Source: Aeromicrobium piscarium (GTDB lineage Bacteria; Actinomycetota; Actinomycetes; Propionibacteriales; Nocardioidaceae). From it: a stretch of 64,000 nucleotides of DNA. Made by a program: the position numbers and the translations under genes. The notes under the pieces are model-generated. The model ran no database searches. It had not been told where the DNA came from and saw nothing but the letters and a program-made list of their open reading frames with translations. Where the stretch lies: positions 186,001-250,000 of the forward strand of contig NZ_VLNT01000003.1 of NCBI RefSeq assembly GCF_007421815.1, written 5' to 3'. This document shows, piece after piece, positions 35,837 through 49,242 of this stretch. Each line of letters opens with the position of its first letter. Within the stretch, counting starts at the first letter, position 1.

Positions 35837-36784
35837 CTACCGGGAGACGCTCAGTCCGAGCTTGTCGGCGGCGAGGGCGGCGATCGTCACATCGCACCAG
35901 GCTTCGCCCACCCCCTTGAACAGATGGAGGCCGCTCACGGTCGTGCGCGGCTCCTTGACGACGTCCGCGAGCTCGGCATCGACGGCTCGATCCGCGGGGA
36001 CACCGTCGCGGCATGCCAGGATGATGTCTCCGGCCTCGGCGAAGGACGAGGCGCGGGTCTCGACCGTCACGAATGCCCGGTCGACGAGGGCCGTGTCGAC
36101 CTCGCGAGCCTCGGGCGAGTGCGAACCGATGGCCACGACGGTCGCGTCATCTCGCAGGGACGCCGAGTCGAAAAGCGGTGCGGATGCGGAGGTGCAACAG
36201 GCGACGATGTCCGCCTCCCCCACCGCTGCCGGCGTGCCGACCTCGGCCTCCAATCCCGACTCCGCCGCCCAGGCCATCAGCTCGCGGGCACGCTCCGGCG
36301 AGCGTCCGACGACGATGACCCGGCGCAGCGGACGGACGGCCCGGATGGCCTCGATGTGGCCTCGGGCTTGAGGGCCGGCACCGAACACCACGAGGGTCGA
36401 GGCGTCGGCTGGTGCCAGATGACGGACGGCCAGACCGGACAGCGCCGCGGTGCGCAACACCGTGAAACCCGCGGCATCGAAGATGACCGCCGGTCGCAGC
36501 GTCAGGCTGTCGGACAAGATGACGAGGCCCTGGATCCGCGGAAGGCCCCGCTCGTGATTCGTCGGGGAGACCGAGGCCATCTTCACGCCCACGACGCCGT
36601 CCACCTGCGAGGGCATGTAGAGCAGGTGACCGTGAGGCAGATCCGTGCGGCTCCGCAGCGGGGTGTGCTCGGTCGCCGTCCCGGTGCGCAGCGCGCCCTC
36701 GAGCGCGTTGATCGCCTCCTCATAGGAGACGAGACCGTCGAAATCGGCCGCGGTGACGAAGGGAAGGGCGGGTGAGTCGCGCAT
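35837..36784 (-). CDS. Ornithine cyclodeaminase / mu-crystallin family dehydrogenase
   Basis: NAD(P)-dependent enzyme of 315 residues, from a family that includes ornithine cyclodeaminase, alanine dehydrogenase and cyclic-imine reductases. Visible blocks are the substrate-side HTPLRSRTDLPHG, the Lys in GVKMASVSPTN, and the Rossmann motif VVFGAGPQARGHIEAI. The end, GLHLFKGVGEAWCDV, resembles the D-L-x-K-x-G-x-A family box. The ATG at 36784 gives the length usual in the family; the longer open frame runs through the predicted operator. It heads the OCD-AtoE-molybdenum enzyme operon. The true substrate is unclear. Confidence 0.82.
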   Translation of the reverse strand: MRDSPALPFVTAADFDGLVSYEEAINALEGALRTGTATEHTPLRSRTDLPHGHLLYMPSQVDGVVGVKMASVSPTNHERGLPRIQGLVILSDSLTLRPAVIFDAAGFTVLRTAALSGLAVRHLAPADASTLVVFGAGPQARGHIEAIRAVRPLRRVIVVGRSPERARELMAWAAESGLEAEVGTPAAVGEADIVACCTSASAPLFDSASLRDDATVVAIGSHSPEAREVDTALVDRAFVTVETRASSFAEAGDIILACRDGVPADRAVDAELADVVKEPRTTVSGLHLFKGVGEAWCDVTIAALAADKLGLSVSR

Positions 36785-36833
36785 GCGGGGTCCGGGAGCC
36801 TCTCGTTGGTGGGATGTCTGATCGGTATTGATC

Positions 36834-36847
36834 GGTGATCGATTACC
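36834..36847. promoter_or_regulatory. Candidate GntR operator upstream of the OCD-AtoE-Mo-enzyme operon
   Basis: GGTGATCGATTACC is nearly palindromic and matches the site at 30912-30925 (consensus GGTNATCGANTACC). On the minus strand TACGTT lies 3 nt before it as a possible -10, so the operator would cover the transcription start. Confidence 0.6.
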
Positions 36848-36921
36848 CATAACGTAGGGGTTGGTATGTCGCGCCGTCAACGGCCGCAGCGCAGAAATGT
36901 GAACGTAACGCGAAGAGAAAA

Positions 36922-36957
36922 GCCATCGCCCACGGGGCGACTCCCGTGGGCGATGGC
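36922..36957 (-). terminator. Intrinsic terminator after rbpA
   Basis: Perfect 15-bp arms (36922-36936 and 36943-36957) with a 6-nt loop. On the minus strand the stem is followed directly by a T-rich run (TTTTCTCTT), making this the most classical terminator in the window. It ends the gap-pgk-tpiA-secG-rbpA transcript. Confidence 0.88.
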
Positions 36958-36982
36958 GGTGAAACGGCTCAGCGGCCGGCGA

Positions 36983-37336
36983 TCAGAAGATGATCTCCCC
37001 TGTCTTGCGCTTGGTGCGCAAGGTCTCGAGTGCCTCGTCGAGGATCGACGCGGCCTCCTCCTCCGAACGCCGTTCCTTCACATAGGCCAGGTGGGTCTTG
37101 TACGGCTCGATCCGCGGAGCATCGGGGCGATTCTCCGCATCCCGGCTGGCGGGGAACCCGCACCGCGGACAGTCCCACTCCACCGGAACCTCGGCCTCGA
37201 TGGCGAACTGCAACGTGGTGCGGTGGTCCTTGGCGCAGAAGAAGTCGATGGTCTGTCGCGGCGCGGCCTCACCGCGTTCGGCCTCGCCCATGGGACCGGA
37301 ACCGATCCGGCTCCCCCGGATCGCTCCGGTGGACAT
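36983..37336 (-). CDS. rbpA: RNA polymerase-binding protein RbpA
   Basis: Actinobacteria-specific activator that binds RNA polymerase and the housekeeping sigma factor. The 117-residue protein has the N-terminal tail (RGSRIGSGPMGEAERGE), the zinc-ribbon-like core with Cys34, Cys56 and Cys59 (DFFCAKDH, WDCPRCG), the basic linker, and the sigma-interaction helix ending KRKTGEIIF. ATG 37336 overlaps the secG stop (TGATG). Presence of rbpA is one of the best markers that the host is an actinobacterium. Confidence 0.96.
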   Translation of the reverse strand: MSTGAIRGSRIGSGPMGEAERGEAAPRQTIDFFCAKDHRTTLQFAIEAEVPVEWDCPRCGFPASRDAENRPDAPRIEPYKTHLAYVKERRSEEEAASILDEALETLRTKRKTGEIIF

Positions 37337-37572
37337 CAGGCGCTCACCTTCAGCAACAGCCCGAGGGCGAAGACGCAGACGACCCAGACCAGGGCCACGC
37401 CGACCGTCAGACGGTCGAGGTTCCGCTCGGCCACCGACGAGCCACCCAGAGAGCTCGACACGCCACCGCCGAACATGTCCGAGAGCCCGCCACCACGGCC
37501 CTTGTGCATGAGCACCAGCACGATCATCAGCACGCTGCTGAGCGCCAGCAGGATCGAGAACAACAAGATCAC
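37336..37572 (-). CDS. secG: Protein translocase subunit SecG
   Basis: Small subunit of the SecYEG channel. 78 residues with two membrane helices (about 1-22 and 55-74), joined by the glycine-rich loop KGRGGGLSDMFGGG characteristic of SecG. The GTG at 37572 is 15 nt downstream of the tpiA stop. The tpiA-secG order is conserved in actinobacteria. Confidence 0.94.
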   Translation of the reverse strand: MILLFSILLALSSVLMIVLVLMHKGRGGGLSDMFGGGVSSSLGGSSVAERNLDRLTVGVALVWVVCVFALGLLLKVSA

Positions 37573-37587
37573 GAGACGTTTCCTCCG

Positions 37588-38388
37588 TCAGGAACCGGAC
37601 AGGTCCGGCAGATCGTAGAATCGGGCGATCGCGGCGAACTCCTCGGCTTGCAGGCTCGCGCCACCGACGAGGGCACCATCGACATCGGGCTTGGCCATGA
37701 TCGACGAAATATTCTGCGCCTTGACCGATCCGCCGTACAGGATACGCGTTGCCGCGGCCGTCTCGGCACCCCAGGTCTCGGCGAGCCGTCCGCGGATGGC
37801 CGCGCACACCTCCTGAGCGTCCTCGGGCGTCGCCACCTCGCCGGTGCCGATCGCCCAGACCGGTTCATAGGCGATCACCAGTCCGGCCACCTGTTCGGCG
37901 GTGAGACCTTCGAGCGAGCCGTCGACCTGTCCCAGGGTGTAGCCGACATGCTCGCCGGACTGGCGCACCTCGAGACCCTCCCCCACACAGACGATGGGCG
38001 TCATGCCTGCGGCGAGCGTCTTGCCTGCCTTGGTGTTGACGACAGCATCGGTCTCGCCGTGATACTCGCGACGCTCTGAATGGCCCACCACCACATACGA
38101 ACAGCCGAGCTTGGCCAGCATCGCCGCGCTGATCTCCCCGGTGTAGGCCCCGCCGTCGTGTTCGGAGACGTCCTGCGCCCCGTAGCCGATCTGCAGATGA
38201 TCGCCGTCGACCAGAGTCTGCACACTGCGGATATCCGTGAACGGCGGGATCACGACGACTTCGGACTTGGCGTAGTCGTGCTTCTTGTCCGACAACGTCC
38301 ACGCGAGCTTCTGCACCAGGACGACGGCCTCATGGTGGTTGAGATTGGACTTCCAGTTGCCTGCCATCAAGGGCGTACGCTCGGTCAT
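37588..38388 (-). CDS. tpiA: Triosephosphate isomerase
   Basis: Interconverts dihydroxyacetone phosphate and glyceraldehyde 3-phosphate. Catalytic Lys lies in AGNWKSN, His in VVGHSERRE and Glu in [11 protein letters not shown]; the phosphate loop is [10 protein letters not shown]. Length 266 residues. The start overlaps the pgk stop by 4 nt. Confidence 0.97.
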   Translation of the reverse strand: MTERTPLMAGNWKSNLNHHEAVVLVQKLAWTLSDKKHDYAKSEVVVIPPFTDIRSVQTLVDGDHLQIGYGAQDVSEHDGGAYTGEISAAMLAKLGCSYVVVGHSERREYHGETDAVVNTKAGKTLAAGMTPIVCVGEGLEVRQSGEHVGYTLGQVDGSLEGLTAEQVAGLVIAYEPVWAIGTGEVATPEDAQEVCAAIRGRLAETWGAETAAATRILYGGSVKAQNISSIMAKPDVDGALVGGASLQAEEFAAIARFYDLPDLSGS

Positions 38389-39599
38389 GAGGCCTCCTCG
38401 TCGAGAACTGCCAGGCCGGGCAGCGTCTTGCCCTCCAGGTACTCCAGGCTCGCGCCGCCGCCGGTCGAGATATGGCCGAACTGGTCATCGGAGAACCCGA
38501 GCTGACGCACGGCTGCGGCGGAATCGCCGCCACCCACGACCGAGAGTCCATCGACCTCGGTGAGCGCCTGCGCGACCGCCTTGGTGCCCGCGGCGAAGGC
38601 CGCCATCTCGAACACGCCCATCGGGCCGTTCCAGAAGACCGTCCGCGCGCGTCGGATGACGTCGGCGAAGTGCTCCGCGGAGTCAGGACCGATGTCGAGG
38701 CCCAGCTGATCCTCGGGAATGGCGTCGACCGAGACGATCGTCGCCGGCGCATCGGCGGCGAACTCCGGTGCCACCACGACATCCGTCGGCAGCACCAGCT
38801 CCACCCCCTGCCGAGCCGCGCGCTCGATGTAGCCCTTGGCCACCTCGATCTGGTCGGACTCGAGCAGGCTCTTGCCGACCCCGTGCCCCTGCGCGGCCAG
38901 GAAGGTGAAGACCATCCCACCGCCGATGAGCAGCGTGTCGGCACGATCGATGAGGTGGTCGATCACGCCGAGCTTGTCGGAGACCTTCGAGCCACCGAGC
39001 ACGACCGCATAAGGCCGCTCGGGACTCTCGGTCAGTCGTTCGAGGACCTCGACCTCCGCCTCGACGAGGCCGCCGACATAAGCCGGCAACCGGTGGGCGA
39101 TGTCGTAGACGCTCGCCTGCTTGCGGTGCACGACCCCGAAGCCGTCGGAGACGAAGACTTCCGCGAGCTCGGCCAGCTCGTCGGCGAAGGCGCCGCGCTC
39201 GGCATCGTCCTTGCTCGTCTCGCCGGCGTTGAAGCGGACATTCTCCACCACCGCGACCTCGCCGTCACCGAGCGCCGCACTGATCCGGTGTGCTTCGGGA
39301 CCCACGGTGTCGTTGGCGAACAGGACCGGCTGTTCCAGCAGTTCTGCCAGACGTTCAGCGACCGGTTTGAGCGAGAACTGTGGATCGGGCGTGCCCTTGG
39401 GGCGGCCCAGGTGGGCCGTCACCAGGACCTTGGCGCCCGCATCGGTCAGACGCTTGATGGTCGGCACGCTGGCGCGGACTCGGCCGTCGTCGGTGATGCG
39501 CTGACCGTCCAACGGCACGTTGAGGTCACTGCGGACCAGGACGCGCTTGCCGCTCAGGTCGCCACCGGACTCCGACAGCAGGGTGTCGATCGTCTTCAC
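38385..39599 (-). CDS. pgk: Phosphoglycerate kinase
   Basis: ATP-forming step of glycolysis. The N-terminal motif [14 protein letters not shown], the [10 protein letters not shown] loop, nucleotide-site residues in [13 protein letters not shown], and [11 protein letters not shown] near the end are all present. Length 404 residues. GTG 39599 gives the usual family N-terminus (MKTIDTL); the open frame extends upstream into the gap stop. The tpiA start overlaps its stop by 4 nt. Confidence 0.97.
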   Translation of the reverse strand: MKTIDTLLSESGGDLSGKRVLVRSDLNVPLDGQRITDDGRVRASVPTIKRLTDAGAKVLVTAHLGRPKGTPDPQFSLKPVAERLAELLEQPVLFANDTVGPEAHRISAALGDGEVAVVENVRFNAGETSKDDAERGAFADELAELAEVFVSDGFGVVHRKQASVYDIAHRLPAYVGGLVEAEVEVLERLTESPERPYAVVLGGSKVSDKLGVIDHLIDRADTLLIGGGMVFTFLAAQGHGVGKSLLESDQIEVAKGYIERAARQGVELVLPTDVVVAPEFAADAPATIVSVDAIPEDQLGLDIGPDSAEHFADVIRRARTVFWNGPMGVFEMAAFAAGTKAVAQALTEVDGLSVVGGGDSAAAVRQLGFSDDQFGHISTGGGASLEYLEGKTLPGLAVLDEEAS

Positions 39600-39618
39600 G
39601 AGAAGCCGTCTCCCGCGA

Positions 39619-40671
<1,053 letters not shown>

Positions 40672-40711
40672 CTACTACTGCCGTTGTCGGCCAGCGTGCG
40701 GACCGACGCCC

Positions 40712-41695
40712 TCAATGATCGGGCAGGAGATCCTCATTCAGACCCGCCTCGGTGTCAGGGATACCGAGGTCCTGTGCACGCTTGTCCGCCATCGCCAGCA
40801 GGCGGCGGATCCGGCCGGCGATCGCATCCTTGGTGAGCACCGGGTCGTGCAATTGACCCAGTTCCTCCAGGCTCGCCTGGCGATGCTCCACGCGCAGCAG
40901 CCCCGCGAGCTTCAGATGGTCCGGCACCTCGTCGCCGAGGATCTCGAGGGCTCGCTGCGCCCGGGCCCCGGCGGCGACGGCCGCGCGCGCCGAACGGCGC
41001 AGATTGGCGTCATCGAAGTTGGCCAGCCGGTTGGCGGTCGCACGCACCTCGCGGCGCATGCGCCGTTCCTCCCACGCCAGCAGCGCCTCGTGGGCTCCGA
41101 GGCGCGTCAAGAGCGCGCCGATGGCCTCGCCGTCGCGGATCACGACGCGGTCGGCGCCGCGCACCTCACGCGCCTTCGCGGCGATACCCAGCCGACGGGC
41201 CGAGCCCACGAGGGCCAACGCCGCCTCCGGCCCGGGGGCGGTCACCTCAAGGGAGGACGAACGGCCGGGCTCGGTCAGCGATCCACGTGCCAGGAAGGCG
41301 CCGCGCCACGCAGCCACCGCGTCACAGGACGCGCCGGAGACGACCTGGGGCGGAAGACCTCTGATGGGCCTGCCGCTGGCGTCGACCACACCGGTCTGCC
41401 GAGCCAGTGCGTCGCCTTCCTTGGCCACCCGCACGACGTACGAGGTGCCCTTGCGGATGCCGCCGTTCTGCAGCACCAGCAACTCGCTGCCGTGCCCGTA
41501 GACCTCGGCGATGTCCTTGCGCAGGCGGCGCGCCGTGGCACCCGAGTCGAGCTCGGCCTCCACCACGATCCGGCCCGACACGATATGCAGCCCACCGGCG
41601 AAGCGCAGGATCGTGGAGACCTCGGCCTTGCGGCAGCAGGACTTGGTGATCGGTGTCTGCGCCAGCTCGGACTTGACCTGGGTCGTCATCGCCAT
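40712..41695 (-). CDS. whiA: WhiA sporulation/division regulator homologue
   Basis: DNA-binding protein with a degenerate LAGLIDADG homing-endonuclease fold (about residues 15-210) and a C-terminal helix-turn-helix (about 225-310). In Streptomyces it controls sporulation septation; homologues occur in non-sporulating actinobacteria and firmicutes. Recognisable parts are [18 protein letters not shown] and the C-terminal helices ([20 protein letters not shown]). 327 residues. It is 36 nt after yvcK in a conserved uvrC-rapZ-yvcK-whiA order. Confidence 0.95.
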   Translation of the reverse strand: MAMTTQVKSELAQTPITKSCCRKAEVSTILRFAGGLHIVSGRIVVEAELDSGATARRLRKDIAEVYGHGSELLVLQNGGIRKGTSYVVRVAKEGDALARQTGVVDASGRPIRGLPPQVVSGASCDAVAAWRGAFLARGSLTEPGRSSSLEVTAPGPEAALALVGSARRLGIAAKAREVRGADRVVIRDGEAIGALLTRLGAHEALLAWEERRMRREVRATANRLANFDDANLRRSARAAVAAGARAQRALEILGDEVPDHLKLAGLLRVEHRQASLEELGQLHDPVLTKDAIAGRIRRLLAMADKRAQDLGIPDTEAGLNEDLLPDH

Positions 41696-41731
41696 CCGCG
41701 GTGTTCCTCCTCGAAGAGTGCTCGCTTCACT

Positions 41732-42667
41732 CTATGCCTCGCTGAAAACCTTCGTGAATACCTGGGCGAGCAGCTCCGGATCGTGCTGGTCGGGCCGCTC
41801 TCGCGACGCGACATCGGCGCAGACCAGCCTGGCACCCACGCGACGAGCGACGTGCTGGAGCGCCGAGTCACCGGCCACACTGCGTCGATCGGCCACGATG
41901 ACGTCCAGTCGCAGATCGGGGGCGTGCTCGACGAGGACGTCCAGGTGTGCGGACGGGGTCAACCCCTCGGTCTCCCCCGGCTGGTCGACCAGATTGAGCA
42001 CCAGGATTCGCCGCGCGCTGGTGCGCACGAGCGCCTCGCGCAGGCTCGGGACCAGCAGATTGGGCATGACGCTGGTGAACCACGACCCCGGCCCGACGAC
42101 GACCCAGTCGGCGGAGTCGATGGCAGCCACCGACTCAGGGCACGCCGGCGGATCGGCGGGCTCGAGACGGACTCCGAGGACCTCACCGGGTGTCGAGGCG
42201 ACCTGCGCCTGGCCTCGCACACGCTCCACGGGATAGGGGGAGGTACGCGACCGGACATCGGCCTCGATCGTCAGCGGGACGGAGGCCATCGGCAGCACGC
42301 GTCCTTGCGCGCCGAGCAGCTCGCCAACGAGCGCGAGACCGCGGACGGTGTCGCCCAGCCGGTCCCACGTCGCGGCCAGCAGCAGGTTCCCGAGCGCGTG
42401 GTTGCCGAGCGGCCCCTCGCCGCTGAAACGATGCTGCAGAATCCCCGCCCACGTGCGACCCCAGTCGTCATCACGGCACAGTGCCGCCAACGCCATCCGG
42501 AGGTCTCCCGGAGGCAGGATGCCGAACTCCTCGCGCAGTCGTCCCGACGAGCCGCCGTTGTCCGCCACCGTGACGATGCCGGTGAGATCGTCGGTCACCC
42601 GCCGTAGAGCCGCCAGACTGGCGGCCAGCCCGTGCCCTCCCCCGAGAGCGACGACGCGCGAGCTCAT
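41732..42667 (-). CDS. yvcK: YvcK/CofD-like protein
   Basis: Related to CofD (LPPG:FO 2-phospho-L-lactate transferase). In Bacillus and mycobacteria YvcK/CuvA proteins bind UDP-sugars and act in cell shape, carbon use and envelope synthesis. The signature VVALGGGHGLAASLAALR at the N-terminus and the VADNGGSSGRLREEFG loop are clear. 311 residues. It overlaps rapZ by 4 nt. Confidence 0.93.
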   Translation of the reverse strand: MSSRVVALGGGHGLAASLAALRRVTDDLTGIVTVADNGGSSGRLREEFGILPPGDLRMALAALCRDDDWGRTWAGILQHRFSGEGPLGNHALGNLLLAATWDRLGDTVRGLALVGELLGAQGRVLPMASVPLTIEADVRSRTSPYPVERVRGQAQVASTPGEVLGVRLEPADPPACPESVAAIDSADWVVVGPGSWFTSVMPNLLVPSLREALVRTSARRILVLNLVDQPGETEGLTPSAHLDVLVEHAPDLRLDVIVADRRSVAGDSALQHVARRVGARLVCADVASRERPDQHDPELLAQVFTKVFSEA

Positions 42668-43527
42668 TCCTTCCCCAGATCGCGGTGCACGACCAGCGTC
42701 TTGACCCCGTGCGCCCGGAGCCGGCTCGCGAGCGCCTCGGACATCGCGACGCTACGGTGCCGTCCGCCCGTGCAGCCGATCGCGACGGTCAGGAAGTGTT
42801 TGTCCTCGTGTAGGAAGCCGTCGGTCAGCAGAGCGATCAGCTGCTCATAACTGTCCAGGAACTCGACTGCACGTGGCTGTGCCTCGACATAGGTGCGCAC
42901 CGGGTCGTCCAGCCCGCTCAGAGCGCGCAGATCGTCGTCCCAGTAGGGATTGGGCAGGAAACGCATATCGGCGACCATGTCGGCGTCGATCGGGATGCCG
43001 TACTTGAAGCCGAAGGAGACGACCGTCGCCCGCAGACCGTACTGTTCGGGAATCTCGAAGGCGGCCTGCATCCGCTGGGCAAGCTGGTGGGTGTTCAGGC
43101 GGGTCGTGTCGATGACGAGATCCGCCGCCGCCCGCACATTGCGCAGCAGGTCGCGCTCGCGGTCGAAGCCGTCCATCAACCGGCCCTCGTGGCTGAGCGG
43201 ATGTGGCCGGCGCGCGGCCTCCTGACGACGCACGAGGACATCGTCGGCCGCCTCCAGATACAGGATCCGGACGGCCACACCGGACTCCTTCACTGCCTCG
43301 ACCTGGTCGACCAGGGCACCGAAGAAACCGCGCGAGCGCGCGTCCACCACCAGCGCGAATCGATCGACATCGCCGGCCTCGCCGACCGTGCGCACGGCAT
43401 CGGCGAGCATCGGGGCGGGCAGATTGTCGATGACGTAGTAGCCGAGCTTCTCCAAGACCTTCGCGGCGGTGCCGCGTCCCGCACCGGTCATACCGGTGAC
43501 CAGGACGACCTCGTTGATCGTGCTCAC
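42664..43527 (-). CDS. rapZ: RapZ-family nucleotide-binding protein
   Basis: P-loop protein of the RapZ/YvcJ family, which in E. coli controls GlcN6P synthase through small RNAs; the actinobacterial role is not established. The P-loop reads GMTGAGRGT, with Arg in place of the usual Lys, a change common in actinobacterial members. The YVIDNLP block and the C-terminal [10 protein letters not shown] motif are intact. 287 residues. It overlaps uvrC upstream and yvcK downstream by 4 nt each. Confidence 0.94.
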   Translation of the reverse strand: MSTINEVVLVTGMTGAGRGTAAKVLEKLGYYVIDNLPAPMLADAVRTVGEAGDVDRFALVVDARSRGFFGALVDQVEAVKESGVAVRILYLEAADDVLVRRQEAARRPHPLSHEGRLMDGFDRERDLLRNVRAAADLVIDTTRLNTHQLAQRMQAAFEIPEQYGLRATVVSFGFKYGIPIDADMVADMRFLPNPYWDDDLRALSGLDDPVRTYVEAQPRAVEFLDSYEQLIALLTDGFLHEDKHFLTVAIGCTGGRHRSVAMSEALASRLRAHGVKTLVVHRDLGKE

Positions 43528-45497
43528 GTACTGCCCTCTCCGTCGTCGATGATCTCACCCGTGCGAGTGTCGATCGCCGGCCCGGCCGGCGATCCGTCTC
43601 GCAGGGCCCGCACGATCGATTCTGCCGTAGCCGGACCGATACCGGGCACCGCCTCGATCTCCTCGGCCGTCGCGGCACGGAGCCGCTTGAGCGATCCGAA
43701 CTGCTTCATCAGCGCCTTGCGTCGTGTGTCCCCCAGCCCGGGGATCGGATCGAGCAGGCTCTCGACCATGGACTTGCTCCGGCGCGTGCGGTGGTGAGAG
43801 ATGGCGAAACGATGAGCTTCGTCGCGGACTCGCTGCAGGAGATAGAGACCTTCGCTCGTGCGCGGCAAGATCACCGGGTCTCCCCCATCTGTGGATTCGG
43901 TGTCGGGCAGCCACACCTCTTCGAGCTTCTTGGCCAGCCCGCATAGCGCGATCCCCGTGATCCCGAGCTCATCCATCGCGGCCTGGGCGGCGGCCACCTG
44001 CGGCGGTCCGCCGTCGACGACGACCAATGACGGCGCGTAGGCGAACTTGCGCGGCTTGCCGGTCTCCGGGTCGATGCCCGGTTCCTCGTCGCCCTGTCGA
44101 TCACGAGCCCGCAGATAGGCCTCGAAACGCCGGGTGATGACCTCGTGCATCGCCGCCACGTCGCTCTGCCCTTGGTGCCGGACCGTGAAGCGCCGGTACT
44201 CGGACTTGCGGGCGAGTCCGTCCTCGAAGACCACCATCGAGGCGACGATCTCGGTGCCCTGCAGATTGGAGATGTCGAAGCACTCGATCCGCAGCGGCGG
44301 CTCGGGCAGGCCGAGCGCAGCCTGGATCTCCTCCAGGGCCAGGCTCCGGGCGGTGAGATCACCACTGCGCTTGAGCTTGTGCCTGCCCATCGCCTGTTTG
44401 GCGTTCTGCTCCACGGTCTCCATCAGGCGCCTCTTGTCGCCGCGCCGAGGGACGCGGATGCGCACGGGGCCGCCTCGCTGCTCGCTGAGCAGCGCCTCGA
44501 CCGCGTCCAGATCCGCGGGTAGCTCGGGCACCAGCACCTGCTTGGGGATCGCCTCGTCGACCGCGTCCTGGTAGAGGGTCATCAAGGCGTGCTGAACCAG
44601 ATCCGCCAGCGCGGCATCGTCCTCCTTGTCGGCGACCCAGCCTCGCTGTCCGCGCACACGCCCGCCGCGCACCGAGAATATCTGGACCGCGACCTCCAGG
44701 GGATCGTCGACGAAGCCGAAGACATCGGCATCGGTGCCGTCCCCGAGGACCACGGTCTGCTTCTCCAGGACGCGTTGCAGGGCGGAGAGGTCGTCGCGGT
44801 ACTTGGCGGCGAGCTCGTACTCCTGGCGTCCGGCCGCGTCGCGCATCTGCTGCTCGATCCGCCGGGTGAAGCCGGCGGTCTGGCCACCCATGAACGCGAG
44901 GAAGTCGTCGACGATGTCGCGATGCTCCTCGGCGGACACCCGCCCGACGCAGGGGGCCGCGCATTTGCCGATGTCGCCGAGCAGGCAGGGCCGGCCGATC
45001 GCCTTGGAACGCCGGAACACCCCGGCCGAGCAGGACCGCATGGGGAACACCCGCAACAGGGTGTCGACGGTGTCACGGATCGCCCAGGCGTGACCATACG
45101 GCCCGAAGTACCGCACCCCCTTGCGCTGCGCCCCGCGCATCACCTGCACACGGGGGAACTCCTCCCCCACGGTGACCGCCAGCCACGGGTAGGACTTGTC
45201 GTCGCGGTACTTGACGTTGAAGCGGGGGTCGTACTCCTTGATCCAGGAGTACTCCAGCGCCAGCGCCTCGACCTCGGTGCCGACCACGGTCCACTCGACC
45301 GATGCCGCCGTGGTCACCATCTGCTGTGTGCGCGGATGCAGGTGGACGATGTCCTGGAAATAGGAGCTGAGACGTGGTCGCAGCGACTTGGCCTTGCCAA
45401 CGTAGATCACGCGGCGTTCGGCATCGCGGAAGCGGTAGACGCCCGGCTCGGTCGGGATCTCGCCCGGCTTGGGCCTATAGGTGGCCGGATCAGCCAT
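43524..45497 (-). CDS. uvrC: Excinuclease ABC subunit C
   Basis: Dual-incision nuclease of nucleotide excision repair. The GIY-YIG domain is at residues 15-95 (GVYRFRD...[14 protein letters not shown]). Then come a cysteine cluster ([15 protein letters not shown]), the UVR UvrB-binding motif (about 208-243), the RNase-H-like C-terminal nuclease ([21 protein letters not shown]), and two helix-hairpin-helix motifs near the end ([20 protein letters not shown]). 657 residues. It follows uvrA by 6 nt. Confidence 0.97.
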   Translation of the reverse strand: MADPATYRPKPGEIPTEPGVYRFRDAERRVIYVGKAKSLRPRLSSYFQDIVHLHPRTQQMVTTAASVEWTVVGTEVEALALEYSWIKEYDPRFNVKYRDDKSYPWLAVTVGEEFPRVQVMRGAQRKGVRYFGPYGHAWAIRDTVDTLLRVFPMRSCSAGVFRRSKAIGRPCLLGDIGKCAAPCVGRVSAEEHRDIVDDFLAFMGGQTAGFTRRIEQQMRDAAGRQEYELAAKYRDDLSALQRVLEKQTVVLGDGTDADVFGFVDDPLEVAVQIFSVRGGRVRGQRGWVADKEDDAALADLVQHALMTLYQDAVDEAIPKQVLVPELPADLDAVEALLSEQRGGPVRIRVPRRGDKRRLMETVEQNAKQAMGRHKLKRSGDLTARSLALEEIQAALGLPEPPLRIECFDISNLQGTEIVASMVVFEDGLARKSEYRRFTVRHQGQSDVAAMHEVITRRFEAYLRARDRQGDEEPGIDPETGKPRKFAYAPSLVVVDGGPPQVAAAQAAMDELGITGIALCGLAKKLEEVWLPDTESTDGGDPVILPRTSEGLYLLQRVRDEAHRFAISHHRTRRSKSMVESLLDPIPGLGDTRRKALMKQFGSLKRLRAATAEEIEAVPGIGPATAESIVRALRDGSPAGPAIDTRTGEIIDDGEGST

Positions 45498-45503
45498 CGG
45501 CGC

Positions 45504-48362
<2,859 letters not shown>

Positions 48363-48374
48363 CCGACCAGCCTA
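48363..48374 (-). promoter_or_regulatory. -10 element for leaderless uvrA
   Basis: TAGGCT on the minus strand ends 6 nt before GTG 48362. Confidence 0.5.
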
Positions 48375-48424
48375 ACGAGGGGCACCGACAGTTTCTCTTG
48401 AGCGAGTTCTCGAGCGGCCTCCGT

Positions 48425-48559
48425 GGGCGGTGAGCTGTCCCACATCCCGCCTCGCGGAGCGGTGAGCTATCCCGCACGTTCCGCGCTCTGGTGCGTGGTA
48501 GCTCACCGCCGGCGTCAAACCGGTCCACTCGGCGATCAAGGATGGACTACTCACCACCC
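48425..48559. repeat. Nested hairpins between divergent uvrA and MBL genes
   Basis: Inner stem: 48459-48477 with 48491-48509, 17 of 19 pairs, 13-nt loop. Outer arms: 48425-48447 and 48540-48559, paired apart from a 3-nt bulge and two changes. The arms share CGGTGAGCTGTC or CGGTGAGCTATC with the hairpins at 20.83-21.04 kb. The region lies between divergent starts, where a terminator is not expected. Confidence 0.75.
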
Positions 48560-48573
48560 AGGAGCGGGGACGC

Positions 48574-48585
48574 TAGGGTCGGGCC
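48574..48585 (+). promoter_or_regulatory. -10 element for the leaderless MBL gene
   Basis: TAGGGT (48574-48579) ends 6 nt before ATG 48586. It lies 15 nt beyond the nested hairpin element. Confidence 0.5.
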
Positions 48586-49239
48586 ATGACGTACACGGGA
48601 GAAGTCGAAGTCGGTGGAGCTCCGGATGTGCGGGAGGCCGGCGATCTGCGGATCACCAAGGTCGCCGTCGGGCCGATGAGCAACAACGCCTACCTGCTGC
48701 AGTGCACGATCACCGGCGAGCAGGCACTGATCGACGCGGCCGCCGAGACGCCGCGTCTGCTGGAGCTCGTCGGCGACGCCGGTCTCGCGCGGGTCGTCAC
48801 CACCCATCGTCATCCCGATCACGTGCAGGCACTCCCCGATGTCGTCGCGGCGACCGGCGCGCAGACCGTGGCGGGCGAGGACGATGCGGACGAGCTGCCC
48901 GTGCCCGTCGACGTGCGGGTGCGCACCGGTGCTCGCATCGTGGTCGGCACCTGTGAGCTCGAGGTGATCGAGATCGTGGGCCACACGCCCGGGTCAATCG
49001 TCCTGGCCTATGACGACCCCGATGGCATCGTGCACCTCTTCACGGGTGACTCGCTCTTCCCCGGAGGCGTGGGCAAGACCTGGTCGGAGGAGGATTTCCG
49101 GAGCCTCATCGGCGATGTCGAGTCCAAGATCTTCGGGCGCTTCGACGACGACACCTGGTTCTACCCCGGCCACGGCAATGACTCCACCCTTGGCGCCGAA
49201 CGCCCGCACCTCAGCGAATGGCGCGACCGCGGGTGGTGA
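48586..49239 (+). CDS. Metallo-beta-lactamase fold hydrolase
   Basis: Soluble 217-residue hydrolase of the glyoxalase II-like group. The zinc site THRHPDHVQ (H-x-H-x-D-H) is at about residues 69-77, with further ligands in VGHTPGSI and FTGDSLFPGG and a final His in FYPGHGNDS. The substrate is unknown, often a thioester in this group. From memory M. tuberculosis has a similar gene divergent from uvrA, so the pairing is conserved although a functional link is not established. A P450 gene converges on it with a 3-nt gap. Confidence 0.88.
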   Translation: MTYTGEVEVGGAPDVREAGDLRITKVAVGPMSNNAYLLQCTITGEQALIDAAAETPRLLELVGDAGLARVVTTHRHPDHVQALPDVVAATGAQTVAGEDDADELPVPVDVRVRTGARIVVGTCELEVIEIVGHTPGSIVLAYDDPDGIVHLFTGDSLFPGGVGKTWSEEDFRSLIGDVESKIFGRFDDDTWFYPGHGNDSTLGAERPHLSEWRDRGW

Positions 49240-49242
49240 CGG

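Noticed and set aside
41690-43527. RapZ P-loop with Arg in place of Lys as evidence of a dead enzyme
   Set aside because: The substitution is common in actinobacterial RapZ proteins and the rest of the gene is intact.
48363-48585. SOS (LexA) box before uvrA
   Set aside because: No sequence close to the actinobacterial LexA palindrome was found here, nor before uvrB at 56011-56063.
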